A stretch of DNA of 64,000 nucleotides, taken from an uncultured bacterium. GTDB taxonomy: Bacteria; Bacteroidota; Rhodothermia; Rhodothermales; Rubricoccaceae. A model generated the notes under the pieces. The model was not told where the DNA came from, searched no databases, and saw nothing but the letters and a program-made list of their open reading frames with translations. Position numbers and translations under genes: made by a program. The DNA lies in NCBI GenBank assembly GCA_947493945.1, contig CANLSR010000004.1:202748-266747 (forward strand). Reading direction: 5' to 3'. Below, one piece after another: positions 9,508 through 17,894 of the stretch (within the stretch, counting starts at the first letter, position 1; each line of letters begins with the position of its first letter).

Positions 9508-10209
9508 ATGCCCCCCGTCCCCCCGCGCCCGCTCCTGTTCCTGGACTACGACGGCACGCTCGCGCCCATCGTGGACGACCCGGCCGCCGCCGTGCCGCAC
9601 CCGGCCGTGCCGGACCTGGTGGCCGAGCTGGGCCAGGTGCACCCGGTGGTGATCGTGACGGGCCGCGACCTGGCCGCGCTCTCCCGGCTGCTGGGCGGGC
9701 GCACGCGCGCCGTCGGGCTCCACGGGGCCGAAGAGGGGTGGAGCGACGGGACCGTCGAGGCGCGCGCGACCTCGGCGTATGCCGACGCGCTCCGCCAGCT
9801 GCGCGAGGCTGTGCCGGAGGCTGAGGGCGTCGTGGTTGAGGACAAGGGGGCCGCCTTCGCCGTCCACTACCGCGCCGCGCCCGATCCCGACGCCGCGCGC
9901 GCCGCGCTCCGGGCCTGGGCCGAGGCCGTGCCCGACGGGCTAGTGCCGATCTGGGGCAAGCGCGTCGTCGAGCTCCGCGCCGACGGCGTCTCCAAGGGCA
10001 CGGCCGTCGCGCGGATCGCCGCCGCCCACCCCGACCGGACGCCGGTCTACCTCGGCGACGACGTGACCGACGAGGACGCCTTCGCCGCGCTCCAGGCGCT
10101 CCGCCAGCTGAGCGTGACGGTCAAGGTGGGGCCGGGCGAGACCGCCGCCGGCCACCGGCTGGCGGACGTCGAGGCCGTGGTGGCATACCTCCGGCGGTTT
10201 TTGGACTGA
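9508..10209 (+). CDS. otsB: Trehalose-6-phosphate phosphatase
   Basis: A 233-residue HAD-superfamily phosphatase that removes phosphate from trehalose-6-phosphate. Motif I is LDYDGTLAP (nucleophile and acid Asp pair), motif II VTGRDL, motif III Lys in the WGKRVVELR segment, and motif IV YLGDDVTDEDAF. Size and motif order match OtsB. The ATG at 9508 is preferred to an in-frame GTG at 9466, which would add 14 low-complexity residues. It lies downstream of otsA on the same strand, so synthesis and dephosphorylation are probably co-expressed. Confidence 0.93.
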   Translation: MPPVPPRPLLFLDYDGTLAPIVDDPAAAVPHPAVPDLVAELGQVHPVVIVTGRDLAALSRLLGGRTRAVGLHGAEEGWSDGTVEARATSAYADALRQLREAVPEAEGVVVEDKGAAFAVHYRAAPDPDAARAALRAWAEAVPDGLVPIWGKRVVELRADGVSKGTAVARIAAAHPDRTPVYLGDDVTDEDAFAALQALRQLSVTVKVGPGETAAGHRLADVEAVVAYLRRFLD

Positions 10210-10311
10210 CCGGCGCTCCGGCCGGGCTGTCGTAGGGGCATACCGCCGGTGTGCCCCTGCCGGATTCGGCGCCAGGTGTGGGCCACCGGGGACCCGTCCG
10301 GCACCCGCGCC

Positions 10312-10342
10312 CCGCGCTGGCGGAGGCCGCCCGCCAGCGCGG
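10312..10342. repeat. CGCTGGCGG palindromic repeat
   Basis: Perfect 12-bp inverted repeat CCGCGCTGGCGG / CCGCCAGCGCGG with a 7-nt loop, between otsB and the GH15 gene. Member of a dispersed hairpin family built on CGCTGGCGG and CCGCCAGCG. Confidence 0.6.
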
Positions 10343-10397
10343 CGGGAACGGCGCCGCGTCTGGGACGATCTTCCCGCACCCCCGCACCTCCCCGCCT

Positions 10398-12398
10398 GTG
10401 ACCGACGACTATCTCCCCATCGAGGACTACGGCCTCATCGGCAACATGCGGACGGCCGCGCTCGTCGGCAAGAACGGGTCGGTGGACTGGCTGTGCCTGC
10501 CGCACTTCGACTCGCCGTCCGTGTTCGGCGGCATCCTCGACGCCCACAAGGCCGGGCGGTTCGAGATCAAGGTCGACGGCGGCTACGCCACCAAGCAGAC
10601 CTACCTCCCCGACTCCAACGTGCTCGTCACCCGGTTCATGGGCGAGCGCGGGGCGGCCGAGATCGTGGACTACATGCCCGTCGGCCAGATCGGGCCGGAC
10701 GCGGGCTACCACCGGCTCATCCGCCACGTGCGCGTGCTCCGGGGCGAGGTCGAGGTGTCCATCCGCGTGGCGCCGGCGTTCGACTACGGCCGGAGCCCGC
10801 ACACGGTCGAGCTGTGCGACGAGGGCGCCGTGTTCACGTCCGAGACCGGCGGGCCGGACGGCGGCCCGATGCGGCTGGCGGTCTCGACCGTCCGCTCGCT
10901 CGACGTGGACCGGAGCGACCCGGAGCGGCCGGCCATCGTGCGCGACCTCGACCTGGAGCGCGGCGACCGCGTGACGCTGGAGCTCCGCTACCTCGACGCC
11001 GACGGGACGCTGGAGGAGCCGCTGTCGCGCGACGCCGAGTACGCCCTGTTCCGCGAGACGACGGACTACTGGCGGCACTGGCTGGACAACTGCACCTACA
11101 CCGGGCGCTGGCGCGAGACGGTCCGCCGGAGCGCGCTCCTGCTCAAGCTGCTCACGTTCGAGCCGACCGGCGCCATCGTCGCCGCGCCCACCACCAGCCT
11201 GCCCGAGCACATCGGCGGGCACCGCAACTGGGACTACCGCTACTCGTGGATCCGCGACGCCGCGTTCACGCTCTACGGCCTCCTCCGGATCGGGTTTACC
11301 GACGAGGTGCGCTCGTTTATCGGCTGGCTCCGCGACCGCTGCGAGATCGGCCTGGAGGACGATCCCAACGGGCCGCTCCAGATCGTCTACGGCGTCGACG
11401 GCCGCCGCCAGCTGGACGAGTTCACGTTGGATCACCTGGAGGGCTACCGGGGCAGCCAGCCGGTCCGCGTGGGCAACGGGGCCGCGGGCCAGCTCCAGCT
11501 CGACATCTACGGCGAGCTGCTGGACGCGGTCTACCTCTACGACAAGTACGGCACGCCCATCGCGTGGGAGTTCTGGCAGGACATCGTCAAGTACGTCGAC
11601 TGGGTGTGCGCCAACTGGGACCGGCCCGACGAGGGGATCTGGGAGGTCCGCGGCGAGCGCGAGCACTTCGTCTACTCCAAGCTGATGTGCTGGGTGGCGT
11701 TGGACCGCGCGCTCCGCCTGGCCGACAAGCGCTCGCTCCCGGCGCCGCGCACGCGCTGGCTCAAGACGCGCGACCGGATCTACCGCGCCATCATGGAGCG
11801 GGGCTGGTCCGAGGAGCGCGGCGCGTTCGTGCAGGCCTTCGGCGGGACCACGCTGGACGCGAGCAACCTGCTGATGCCGCTGGTGTTTTTCACCGGGCCC
11901 AACGACCCGCGCATGATCGCGACCTTGAACGAGACGCTCAAGGCGCCCGAGGAGGGCGGCCTGACCTCGGACTGCCTGGTGTGGCGCTACAACACCGGCG
12001 AGGTGGACGACGGCGTGGGCGGCGAGGAGGGGGCCTTCAACCTGTGCTCGTTCTGGCTCGTCGAGGCGCTGGCGCGGGCCGGCCGCATCGAGCCGGCCTA
12101 CCTGGACAAGGCGCGCGTCATGTTCGAGAAGATGCTGGGCTACTCCAACCACCTCGGCCTGTTCGCCGAGATGACGGGCCTGAGCGGACAGGCGCTGGGC
12201 AACTTTCCCCAGGCGTTCAGCCACCTCGGCCTGATCTCGGCGGCCTACAACATCGACCGGGCCTTGGACGAGGGCGGCGGCTACCGCCGGTCGGACGGGC
12301 TGCCGGGCGAGCCGGAGCAGGCGCGGTCCGAGCCCGTCGAGCCGCCCCGCCCCGGCGCGGCGCCGGCGTCGCAGCCCGGCCCCACCGGCGCCCGCTGA
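10398..12398 (+). CDS. Glycoside hydrolase family 15 protein (trehalase/glucoamylase type)
   Basis: A 666-residue GH15 enzyme. The N-terminal domain starts IEDYGLIGN and GSVDWLCLP. The (alpha/alpha)6 catalytic domain follows, with [24 protein letters not shown] and [12 protein letters not shown]; the latter two carry the likely general acid and base Glu residues. Length fits the 600-670-residue bacterial group that includes trehalases and glucoamylases. The position after otsA and otsB favours trehalose or a short alpha-glucan as substrate, but the sequence alone cannot decide. GTG at 10398 is chosen because the conserved N-terminus begins there. The last about 45 residues are a Pro/Ala-rich tail. 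Confidence 0.88.
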   Translation: MTDDYLPIEDYGLIGNMRTAALVGKNGSVDWLCLPHFDSPSVFGGILDAHKAGRFEIKVDGGYATKQTYLPDSNVLVTRFMGERGAAEIVDYMPVGQIGPDAGYHRLIRHVRVLRGEVEVSIRVAPAFDYGRSPHTVELCDEGAVFTSETGGPDGGPMRLAVSTVRSLDVDRSDPERPAIVRDLDLERGDRVTLELRYLDADGTLEEPLSRDAEYALFRETTDYWRHWLDNCTYTGRWRETVRRSALLLKLLTFEPTGAIVAAPTTSLPEHIGGHRNWDYRYSWIRDAAFTLYGLLRIGFTDEVRSFIGWLRDRCEIGLEDDPNGPLQIVYGVDGRRQLDEFTLDHLEGYRGSQPVRVGNGAAGQLQLDIYGELLDAVYLYDKYGTPIAWEFWQDIVKYVDWVCANWDRPDEGIWEVRGEREHFVYSKLMCWVALDRALRLADKRSLPAPRTRWLKTRDRIYRAIMERGWSEERGAFVQAFGGTTLDASNLLMPLVFFTGPNDPRMIATLNETLKAPEEGGLTSDCLVWRYNTGEVDDGVGGEEGAFNLCSFWLVEALARAGRIEPAYLDKARVMFEKMLGYSNHLGLFAEMTGLSGQALGNFPQAFSHLGLISAAYNIDRALDEGGGYRRSDGLPGEPEQARSEPVEPPRPGAAPASQPGPTGAR

Positions 12399-12424
12399 CC
12401 CGCTGGCGGCCGCCGCCAGCGGGT
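12398..12424. repeat. CGCTGGCGG palindromic repeat at a stop codon
   Basis: Perfect 12-bp inverted repeat ACCCGCTGGCGG / CCGCCAGCGGGT with a 3-nt loop, starting on the last base of the GH15 stop codon. There is no T-run, so it is called a repeat rather than a terminator, although it may act as one. Confidence 0.65.
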
Positions 12425-12551
12425 GAGGAGGCGGCGCAAACGTGGGGAATGGCACGTGATGCGGATCGGGGAGGGCCGGAGACGGGACGGCGCCGGAGCC
12501 GCCAAGCGAGCCGCCTGGTTAAGCGGAACACGACTCTCTCCCTCTCTCGAC

Positions 12552-13229
12552 ATGAAATACACCTCTCTCCTCGCTCTCGCGGCGCTCCTGGCCGTCCCCG
12601 CCGCCTCCGCCCAGCAGACCCGGACCACCAGCCAGCCGACGACCGGCCAGATGGATCGGGACGACGACTACGAAATGGACGATCAGGAGGACCTCGACCG
12701 CCTGGGCCGCGACCTCGACGACCTCGACCGGACCATGACCGGCGACATGCGCTCCGACTACGACGCCTACCGCCAGAGCTACGACGAGCTCCGCCAGAGC
12801 ACGCCGTCCACGGACGTCTCGGACCCGGCCGCCGCGCGCCAGGCGCGGATGGACTACAACCGCCGCTACGACGAGCTGTCGGGCAACGTCTACCGCAGCC
12901 GCCTGATGTCGGCCCGCAACCGGAACGACTACGTCGACGCCGCCAACCGCCGCGTCGACGACTACGACCAGCAGATTGGGGCGGTGCGCCGGAGCTATGA
13001 TGCCGCGACGGGCGACGCCCGCGCTGATATGGCGAAGGACCTGATCCAGCTCCGCCGCCAGCGGGACGCCTACCAGAACCAGGTCTACTCGACGCGCGGC
13101 ATGACGCGCTCCGGCTTCGACGACGCCGCCCGCCGCCGCGCCACCGACACGCTCTCGCGTGCCGACGCTGACTTTACGCGCGCCCGTCGCGAGGCCATGA
13201 TGCGTTCCATGAACGGGTCCTCGATGTAG
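12552..13229 (+). CDS. Exported coiled-coil protein of unknown function
   Basis: A 225-residue protein with a clear signal peptide (MKYTSLLALAALLAVPAASAQ). The mature part is very hydrophilic, rich in Asp, Arg, Tyr and Gln, with heptad-like spacing (DRLGRDLDDLDRTM, later DLIQLRRQRDAY). It looks like an elongated helical periplasmic protein. No enzyme motif is visible and I do not recognise a family. The ATG at 12552 is chosen because it starts the signal peptide. A perfect 16-bp hairpin lies 30 nt downstream, between this gene and a convergent lipoprotein gene. Confidence 0.75.
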   Translation: MKYTSLLALAALLAVPAASAQQTRTTSQPTTGQMDRDDDYEMDDQEDLDRLGRDLDDLDRTMTGDMRSDYDAYRQSYDELRQSTPSTDVSDPAAARQARMDYNRRYDELSGNVYRSRLMSARNRNDYVDAANRRVDDYDQQIGAVRRSYDAATGDARADMAKDLIQLRRQRDAYQNQVYSTRGMTRSGFDDAARRRATDTLSRADADFTRARREAMMRSMNGSSM

Positions 13230-13258
13230 GGTTCCGCACGCGCGAACTGGCCCATCGG

Positions 13259-13296
13259 ACAGTGCCCCGGCGACCACGCAGTCGCCGGGGCACTGT
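13259..13296. terminator. Perfect 16-bp hairpin between convergent genes
   Basis: ACAGTGCCCCGGCGAC, 6-nt loop, then its exact reverse complement. It sits midway between genes ending at 13229 (+) and 13330 (-). There is no T-run on either side, so if it terminates transcription it does so for both directions without a canonical U-tail. Confidence 0.6.
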
Positions 13297-13329
13297 CGCA
13301 TAAAGCGGCCGGCGCGGAGCGGGCTCCGG

Positions 13330-13560
13330 CTACATCGCGCCGTCGGTCGTGGTCTCGCCCTCGGTCATCGAGCCGGTCTCCATCATCGAGTCCTGCATCA
13401 TCTCGTCGTCGGTCATCACCGGGTCCATCACGGCGTCGTCGGTGGGCTCGGTGACCACCTCGGCGGGGCCGTCGAGGACGGGGGCCTCGGTCTGGACGGG
13501 TTCCTCGGCACAGCCGGCGACCGCCAGCGCGGCGGCGGCCAGGATCAGGGTCTTGGTCAT
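13330..13560 (-). CDS. Small Met/Asp-rich lipoprotein
   Basis: A 76-residue lipoprotein: hydrophobic leader, then lipobox AVAGC with Cys at residue 17. The mature part is acidic, with eleven Met clustered among Asp/Glu/Thr in the second half (for example MTDDEMMQDSMMETGSMTE). It is probably anchored to a membrane facing the periplasm. Met/Asp-rich tails can bind copper or silver, but no such role is shown here and the family is not recognised. The ATG at 13560 begins the signal peptide; the gene is convergent with the coiled-coil protein. Confidence 0.7.
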   Translation of the reverse strand: MTKTLILAAAALAVAGCAEEPVQTEAPVLDGPAEVVTEPTDDAVMDPVMTDDEMMQDSMMETGSMTEGETTTDGAM

Positions 13561-13720
13561 CGGGAGTGGGGGCAGGGGGGACCGGGCGCCGCGAGCGCGT
13601 CGCGACGGCCAAATAACCCGCCGTCGAGGCCCCCGGCAAGCGGCGGGCCGTGAAAACGGGGCGATCCACCCTGGGCGCCGCGTGCGCTCGGTTTCTTGGT
13701 CGGCCCGCCCCCGCCCTCCT

Positions 13721-14590
13721 ATGTCCGCCCTCGCCGATCTCGTCGCCCTTCTCGACCTGGAGCCCATCGAGGTCCGCATCTTCCGGGGCCGGAACCGGCC
13801 GCTCGCGTCGCCGCGCGTGTTCGGGGGCCAGGTGCTGGCCCAGGCGCTCGTCGCCGCCGGCCGGACGGTCGAGGCCGACCGCCGGTGCCACTCGCTCCAC
13901 GCCTACTTTATCCTCCCCGGCGACATCGAGGCGCCCATCGTCTACGAGGTCGGGACGCTGCGCGACGGCGGCTCGTTCACGACCCGGCGCGTGACGGCCA
14001 TCCAGCACGGGCGGCCCATCTTCAACGCGTCGCTCTCGTTCCACCGCGACGAGCCGGGCCTGGAGCACCAGTCCGAGCCGGCCCGCACGGTGCCCGGTCC
14101 CGAGGGCCTGACGTCGGAGCGCGAGCTGGCCGAGGGCATGGCCGAGCGGTTGCCCGAGCCGTTGCGGACGGTCTTGACGCGCCCCCGCCCCATCGACTTC
14201 CGCCCGGTGGACCCCGCCGACCCGCTCCGGCCGGAGCCGCGCGACGCCGTGGCGGCCACCTGGATCCGCGCCGACGGCGCCCTGCCCGACGACCCGCTGA
14301 TCCACCAGGCCGTCCTGGCCTACGCCTCGGACTGGGGGCTGCTGGGGACGGCGCTCCTGCCGCACGGCCGGTCGGTGTTCGACGGCTCCATCCAGGCGGC
14401 GTCGCTCGACCACGCCATCTGGTTCCACCGCCCGTTCCGCGCCGACGAGTGGCTGCTCTACGCCATGGACGCGCCGACGACGGCCGGCGCCCGGGCCTTT
14501 ATCCGGGGCTCCGTCACCGACGCCGACGGCCGGCTGGTGGCGAGCACGGCCCAGGAAGGGCTGGTCCGCCCGGTGGGGACGCGGGCCTAG
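13721..14590 (+). CDS. tesB: Acyl-CoA thioesterase II
   Basis: A 289-residue double-hotdog thioesterase that hydrolyses acyl-CoA to free acid and CoA. Seen: RVFGGQVLAQAL and HSLHAYFILPGD in the first hotdog. In the second, DHAIWFHRPFRADEWLLY and a SVTDADGRLVAS strand carry the expected Asp/His pattern. Length matches TesB (about 285). The upstream lipoprotein gene is divergent. The M23 lipoprotein gene follows 24 nt later on the same strand, but no functional link is evident. Confidence 0.92.
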   Translation: MSALADLVALLDLEPIEVRIFRGRNRPLASPRVFGGQVLAQALVAAGRTVEADRRCHSLHAYFILPGDIEAPIVYEVGTLRDGGSFTTRRVTAIQHGRPIFNASLSFHRDEPGLEHQSEPARTVPGPEGLTSERELAEGMAERLPEPLRTVLTRPRPIDFRPVDPADPLRPEPRDAVAATWIRADGALPDDPLIHQAVLAYASDWGLLGTALLPHGRSVFDGSIQAASLDHAIWFHRPFRADEWLLYAMDAPTTAGARAFIRGSVTDADGRLVASTAQEGLVRPVGTRA

Positions 14591-14614
14591 CGGGCCCGGC
14601 GGCCCCCCGCGATC

Positions 14615-15253
14615 ATGCGCGCTGCTGCTCTCGCTTTCCTGCTCGCGTCCGGCTGCGCGCTCGCGTCCGGCTGCCGCCTGGAGCCGCCGCCAGCGGCTGG
14701 CGGTGCGGCTGAGCCACGGACGGACACTCTCCAAGAGGCGCCCAGGCGTGTAGCGCCCGACGAGGGCGCGCGTCTAGGCGGAGGCGCCATGCCGGGGGCG
14801 GCCGATCCCGTGCTCGCGCCGTCGGGGCTGGTGGTGCCCGTCGTCGGCGTGGCGCCGGCCGACCTGGTGGACACGTACGGAGACGCCCGCGGCGAGGGGC
14901 GCGCCCACGACGCCATCGACATCCCGGCCCCGCGCGGGACGCCCGTCGTGGCGGCCGTCTCGGGGCCGGTGCTCCAACGGTTTGCCAGCGACGCCGGCGG
15001 GCTGACGGTCTACCAGCTCGGCCCGGACGCCCGGACGGTGTTCTACTACGCCCACCTCGACGCCGTCGCCGACGGGCTCGCGGCGGGGCACGTCCTGCGC
15101 GCGGGCGACGTTCTCGGCGCCGTCGGCGACAGCGGCAACGCGGCGCCCGGGGACACCCACCTCCACTTTGCCATCTGGCGCGTGACCGACCCGGCCGAGT
15201 TTTGGGACGGCCCGCCGGTCAACCCGTACCCGCTGCTCACAGGCCGCCGGTAG
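14615..15253 (+). CDS. M23-family peptidase lipoprotein
   Basis: A 212-residue exported protein with a leader and two candidate lipobox cysteines (LASGC and ALASGC near residues 14-20). Residues about 80-200 form an LytM/M23 metallopeptidase domain: zinc ligands in HDAIDI, the YYAHLD turn, and THLHFAIW (HxH). It probably cleaves peptidoglycan cross-bridges or regulates amidases in the periplasm. Unlike longer M23 proteins it has no LysM or coiled-coil domain. The metal ligands look intact, so it should be active. Confidence 0.85.
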   Translation: MRAAALAFLLASGCALASGCRLEPPPAAGGAAEPRTDTLQEAPRRVAPDEGARLGGGAMPGAADPVLAPSGLVVPVVGVAPADLVDTYGDARGEGRAHDAIDIPAPRGTPVVAAVSGPVLQRFASDAGGLTVYQLGPDARTVFYYAHLDAVADGLAAGHVLRAGDVLGAVGDSGNAAPGDTHLHFAIWRVTDPAEFWDGPPVNPYPLLTGRR

Positions 15254-15439
15254 CTCTGGCGGCTGGCGCCCCGAGGCGCGCCGGGCCGGGAGGCCCCGCG
15301 GCGCTGGGGTGCGCGGCGGACGGCCCGAAAAGCAAAAAGACTCCGTGGAGCCGGTTCAGATGAGGAGTGCGCCGGCGATACCTACGTACGACGAGACGCG
15401 GCTCCCTCGTCAACCCTGCCGCTCACCCGACTCCCGCGC

Positions 15440-15586
15440 ATGTCCCCTGATACCGAAGCCCCGTACGAGATCGTCCCGACCGGCCCGAGCCTGCGGACGG
15501 TGGCCTGGCCCCAGGTCGGGTTCCTGGTGCTGGCGCTCATCGTCGGGCTGGCGCCGCTCGCCATCGCGCTGCTGCTGGCGCTCTAG
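15440..15586 (+). CDS. 48-residue single-pass membrane protein
   Basis: Small ORF (ATG 15440, TAG 15584) encoding a short polar N-terminus (MSPDTEAPYEIVPTG) and one strongly hydrophobic helix from about residue 27 to the end. It stands alone between the M23 gene and a gene-poor stretch. No homologue is recognised. Support is the coherent soluble-then-membrane pattern and absence of a better ORF here. Confidence 0.5.
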   Translation: MSPDTEAPYEIVPTGPSLRTVAWPQVGFLVLALIVGLAPLAIALLLAL

Positions 15587-16044
15587 GGGGCGCGCCGAGC
15601 GGCCACGGCCAGACGCCGCCTCGCCGCGCGGGGACAGACCGTTCAGGAGCGCGCGACGGACGACGAGGGCCCCTGCGCCTTTTTGCGAACGGCGGGGCCG
15701 AGCTGGCGGCGCTCGCGGACCGGCTGGAGGCGACGGCCGCGGGGACCGATCTCCACGAGGCCGGGGTCGCGTGGCCCTGCTAGGCCTCCGACCCGGCGGC
15801 AGGCTGGGAGCCTACTGCGACCGCCCCGGCGGCGCGCCGCGGTGGCGGGGTCGCCAGGAACCACGGCCGCGCGACGGGCTCCACCAGCTGGTCAAGCCGG
15901 GCGCCATCTGACCCGCCAGCCGCTGGCGACGCGCGCCGCACAGCCCGTCCCCGCACGGGCCGGGGCGGGGACGCCGGAGCCGACAGGCCGGGAAACCCCG
16001 ACCCGGGCCGCGTCCGTTAGCGGCCCTCCCCATCCTGCACCCTC
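15587..16044. other. 458-nt stretch with no supported gene
   Basis: No ORF here has a convincing start, composition or motif. A plus-strand segment around 15673-15783 reads as a coding-like helical peptide (LRLFANGGAELAALADRLE, later TDLHEAGVAW) ending in TAG at 15781. It has no start codon in a sensible place and may be the remnant of a decayed gene. Confidence 0.4.
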
Positions 16045-16218
16045 ATGGCCGACACCTCCTACAAGCGCCGGAGCCCCTTCGGGATCGCCCTCCTGGTCGT
16101 CTCCGTCCTGGCGCTCCTCTTTATCGTGTTCCTGATGACCCAGCGCGGCGGCGACGCGAACGGCGAGCTCGGCGGGGAGGGCGTCGACGCGCCGGAGCAG
16201 CTCGAGATTCCCCGGTAA
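16045..16218 (+). CDS. 57-residue single-pass membrane protein
   Basis: ATG 16045 to TAA 16216. A basic N-terminus (MADTSYKRRSPFG) is followed by one hydrophobic helix (about residues 13-31) and an acidic, glycine-rich tail. This N-in, positive-inside arrangement fits a small inner-membrane protein. Family not recognised. A Wzi-like gene follows 68 nt downstream on the same strand. Confidence 0.6.
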   Translation: MADTSYKRRSPFGIALLVVSVLALLFIVFLMTQRGGDANGELGGEGVDAPEQLEIPR

Positions 16219-16286
16219 GGCCGGCCGTCTGGGGCGGGGCCCCCGTCGGGGCGCGGTTTAGCTTGCCGCCTTCCCCAGCCGTCTCT

Positions 16287-17852
16287 GTGCCCGCCGTTTT
16301 GCCGCTCCGGCTCGCCGTCGTCCTGCTCGCGCTCGCCGCCTCGGCGGCGGCCCAGCCGGCGCGCACGGTCCCGGTCGGCGACGAGGTCTACGCCACCATC
16401 GAGCGGCTGCAGCGGCGCGGGCGGCTCCTGGAGCTGCACCCGACGGCCCTGCCCTACACCGAGGCCGAGGTCACCGCCGCGCTGGCGGCGCTGGGCGGCG
16501 CGGCGCTCGACGCCCGCGAGGCCGAGTGGGTCCGGCTGGTCCGCCAGCGGCTGGCGGCCGCCGTGGCCGGGCCGGGCGAGCTGGCCGTCCGCGCGGACAT
16601 CGGGGCGCTGCCGCGTGTGAGCACCTCGGCGCGGCTCGATGGCTTGAGGCCGGTCCAGGCCGAGCGCTCGATCTCCCTCGGCGACGGCGCGTTCTACACC
16701 CAGGCCGACGCCCACGTCACGCTGGGCGCCGGCCGGTGGGCGGCCCAGCTCGGCGCGTTCCACAGCCTGTACGCCAACGACGATCCGGACGGCCTCGACG
16801 TGGTCAACCGGGCCATGACGCGGAACCAGGAGGGCTACCTCGCCTACCGCGGGCCGCTCGTCGGCGTCGCGCTGGGCCGCATCGGGACGCACTGGGGGAC
16901 GGCCGGCCGCGACGCGCTCGTGCTGAGCGACAACCCGTACCCGTTCGACGCCGTCCACCTGCGGCTGGGCGGATCGCGCATCGCCGTGCGGAGCGTGCTC
17001 GGCCAACTCGACTCGGCGCGCCCCGACGGCACCTTTACCGACGTGCCCGGCGAGCGCCCCGGCGACCGGCCCAGCGCCGAGCCCCGGATCGACCGCTTTT
17101 TCGCCGCCCACCGCTTCGACTGGCGGCCGTCGCGGCACGTCGCGCTGACGGTCGTGGAGAGCGCCATTTATTCCGGCGCCAACGCCGACCCGTCGCTGGC
17201 CTACCTCGTGCCCAGCCAGGTGTTCGCGTTCCTGATCGACAACACGCCCAAGAACGTCGAGAACAACGGGGCCGTGGGCGCCATGCTCTGGGCGCAGTGG
17301 CGGGCGTGGACGCTCCAGGGCCAGGTGTTCGTGGACGACTTCGACATCGTGACGGGCGCCGAGCCCACCGCGGCGGCCCTGACCGGCTCGCTCGTCCGCG
17401 CCGACGCGCTGCCGGGCCTGGACCTGGAGGCCGGCCTGACGGCCGTGACCGCCCGCGCCTACAACTCGCCCCAGCCCGAGGGCATCTACACCTACGCGCT
17501 GCGCGGGCTGGGCACCGAGTTCAGCGACTACGTCCACGCCCGGCTAGGCGCCGACTGGTTCGCCGCGCCCGGCCTGACCGTCTCGCCCGGCATCCAGGCG
17601 CTGTGGCAGGGCGAGCGGTCGCCCGAGGCGCCGTACCCCGGCAACGACGAGGTGGGCACCATCCTGACCGGCACCGTCACGCGGACGCTGCGGCTGGCGC
17701 TGGGCGCCCGCTACCAGACCGACCCGCGCTGGTGGGCGCGCGCCGACCTGGGCGTCAACGGGTCCGGCGACCCGTTCGCCCGGGGCGTGCACGGCACGGC
17801 AACCGTGGGCGCTCGGCTGGGCACCGCCGGCGCCGTCCGCGCCGATCTCTAG
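16287..17852 (+). CDS. Wzi-like outer-membrane capsule-assembly protein
   Basis: A 521-residue exported protein with signal peptide ending SAAAQ. It has the Wzi-type helical N-terminal segment (VYATIERLQRRGRL, about residues 35-90), then a beta-barrel with the family landmark GRIGTHWGTAGRD followed by VLSDNPYPF. In E. coli Wzi is an outer-membrane lectin that anchors group 1 capsule; relatives occur widely in Bacteroidota without capsule genes nearby. GTG 16287 gives a compact signal peptide; a TTG at 16263 is also in frame. The convergent neighbour is a glycosyltransferase, weakly supporting a surface-glycan role. Confidence 0.75.
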   Translation: MPAVLPLRLAVVLLALAASAAAQPARTVPVGDEVYATIERLQRRGRLLELHPTALPYTEAEVTAALAALGGAALDAREAEWVRLVRQRLAAAVAGPGELAVRADIGALPRVSTSARLDGLRPVQAERSISLGDGAFYTQADAHVTLGAGRWAAQLGAFHSLYANDDPDGLDVVNRAMTRNQEGYLAYRGPLVGVALGRIGTHWGTAGRDALVLSDNPYPFDAVHLRLGGSRIAVRSVLGQLDSARPDGTFTDVPGERPGDRPSAEPRIDRFFAAHRFDWRPSRHVALTVVESAIYSGANADPSLAYLVPSQVFAFLIDNTPKNVENNGAVGAMLWAQWRAWTLQGQVFVDDFDIVTGAEPTAAALTGSLVRADALPGLDLEAGLTAVTARAYNSPQPEGIYTYALRGLGTEFSDYVHARLGADWFAAPGLTVSPGIQALWQGERSPEAPYPGNDEVGTILTGTVTRTLRLALGARYQTDPRWWARADLGVNGSGDPFARGVHGTATVGARLGTAGAVRADL

Positions 17853-17863
17853 CTCCCGCCGCG

Positions 17864-17884
17864 CTGGCGGAGGCCGTCCGCCAG
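17864..17884. repeat. CGCTGGCGG palindromic repeat
   Basis: 8-bp perfect stem CTGGCGGA / TCCGCCAG with a 5-nt loop, between two convergent gene ends (17852 and 17895). Confidence 0.5.
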
Positions 17885-17894
17885 TCGGGCGCGG

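Noticed and set aside
10047-12455. 802-codon frame antisense to otsB and the GH15 gene
   Set aside because: Val/Gln/Arg/His-rich shadow with no domain. The plus strand carries complete, motif-bearing enzymes here.
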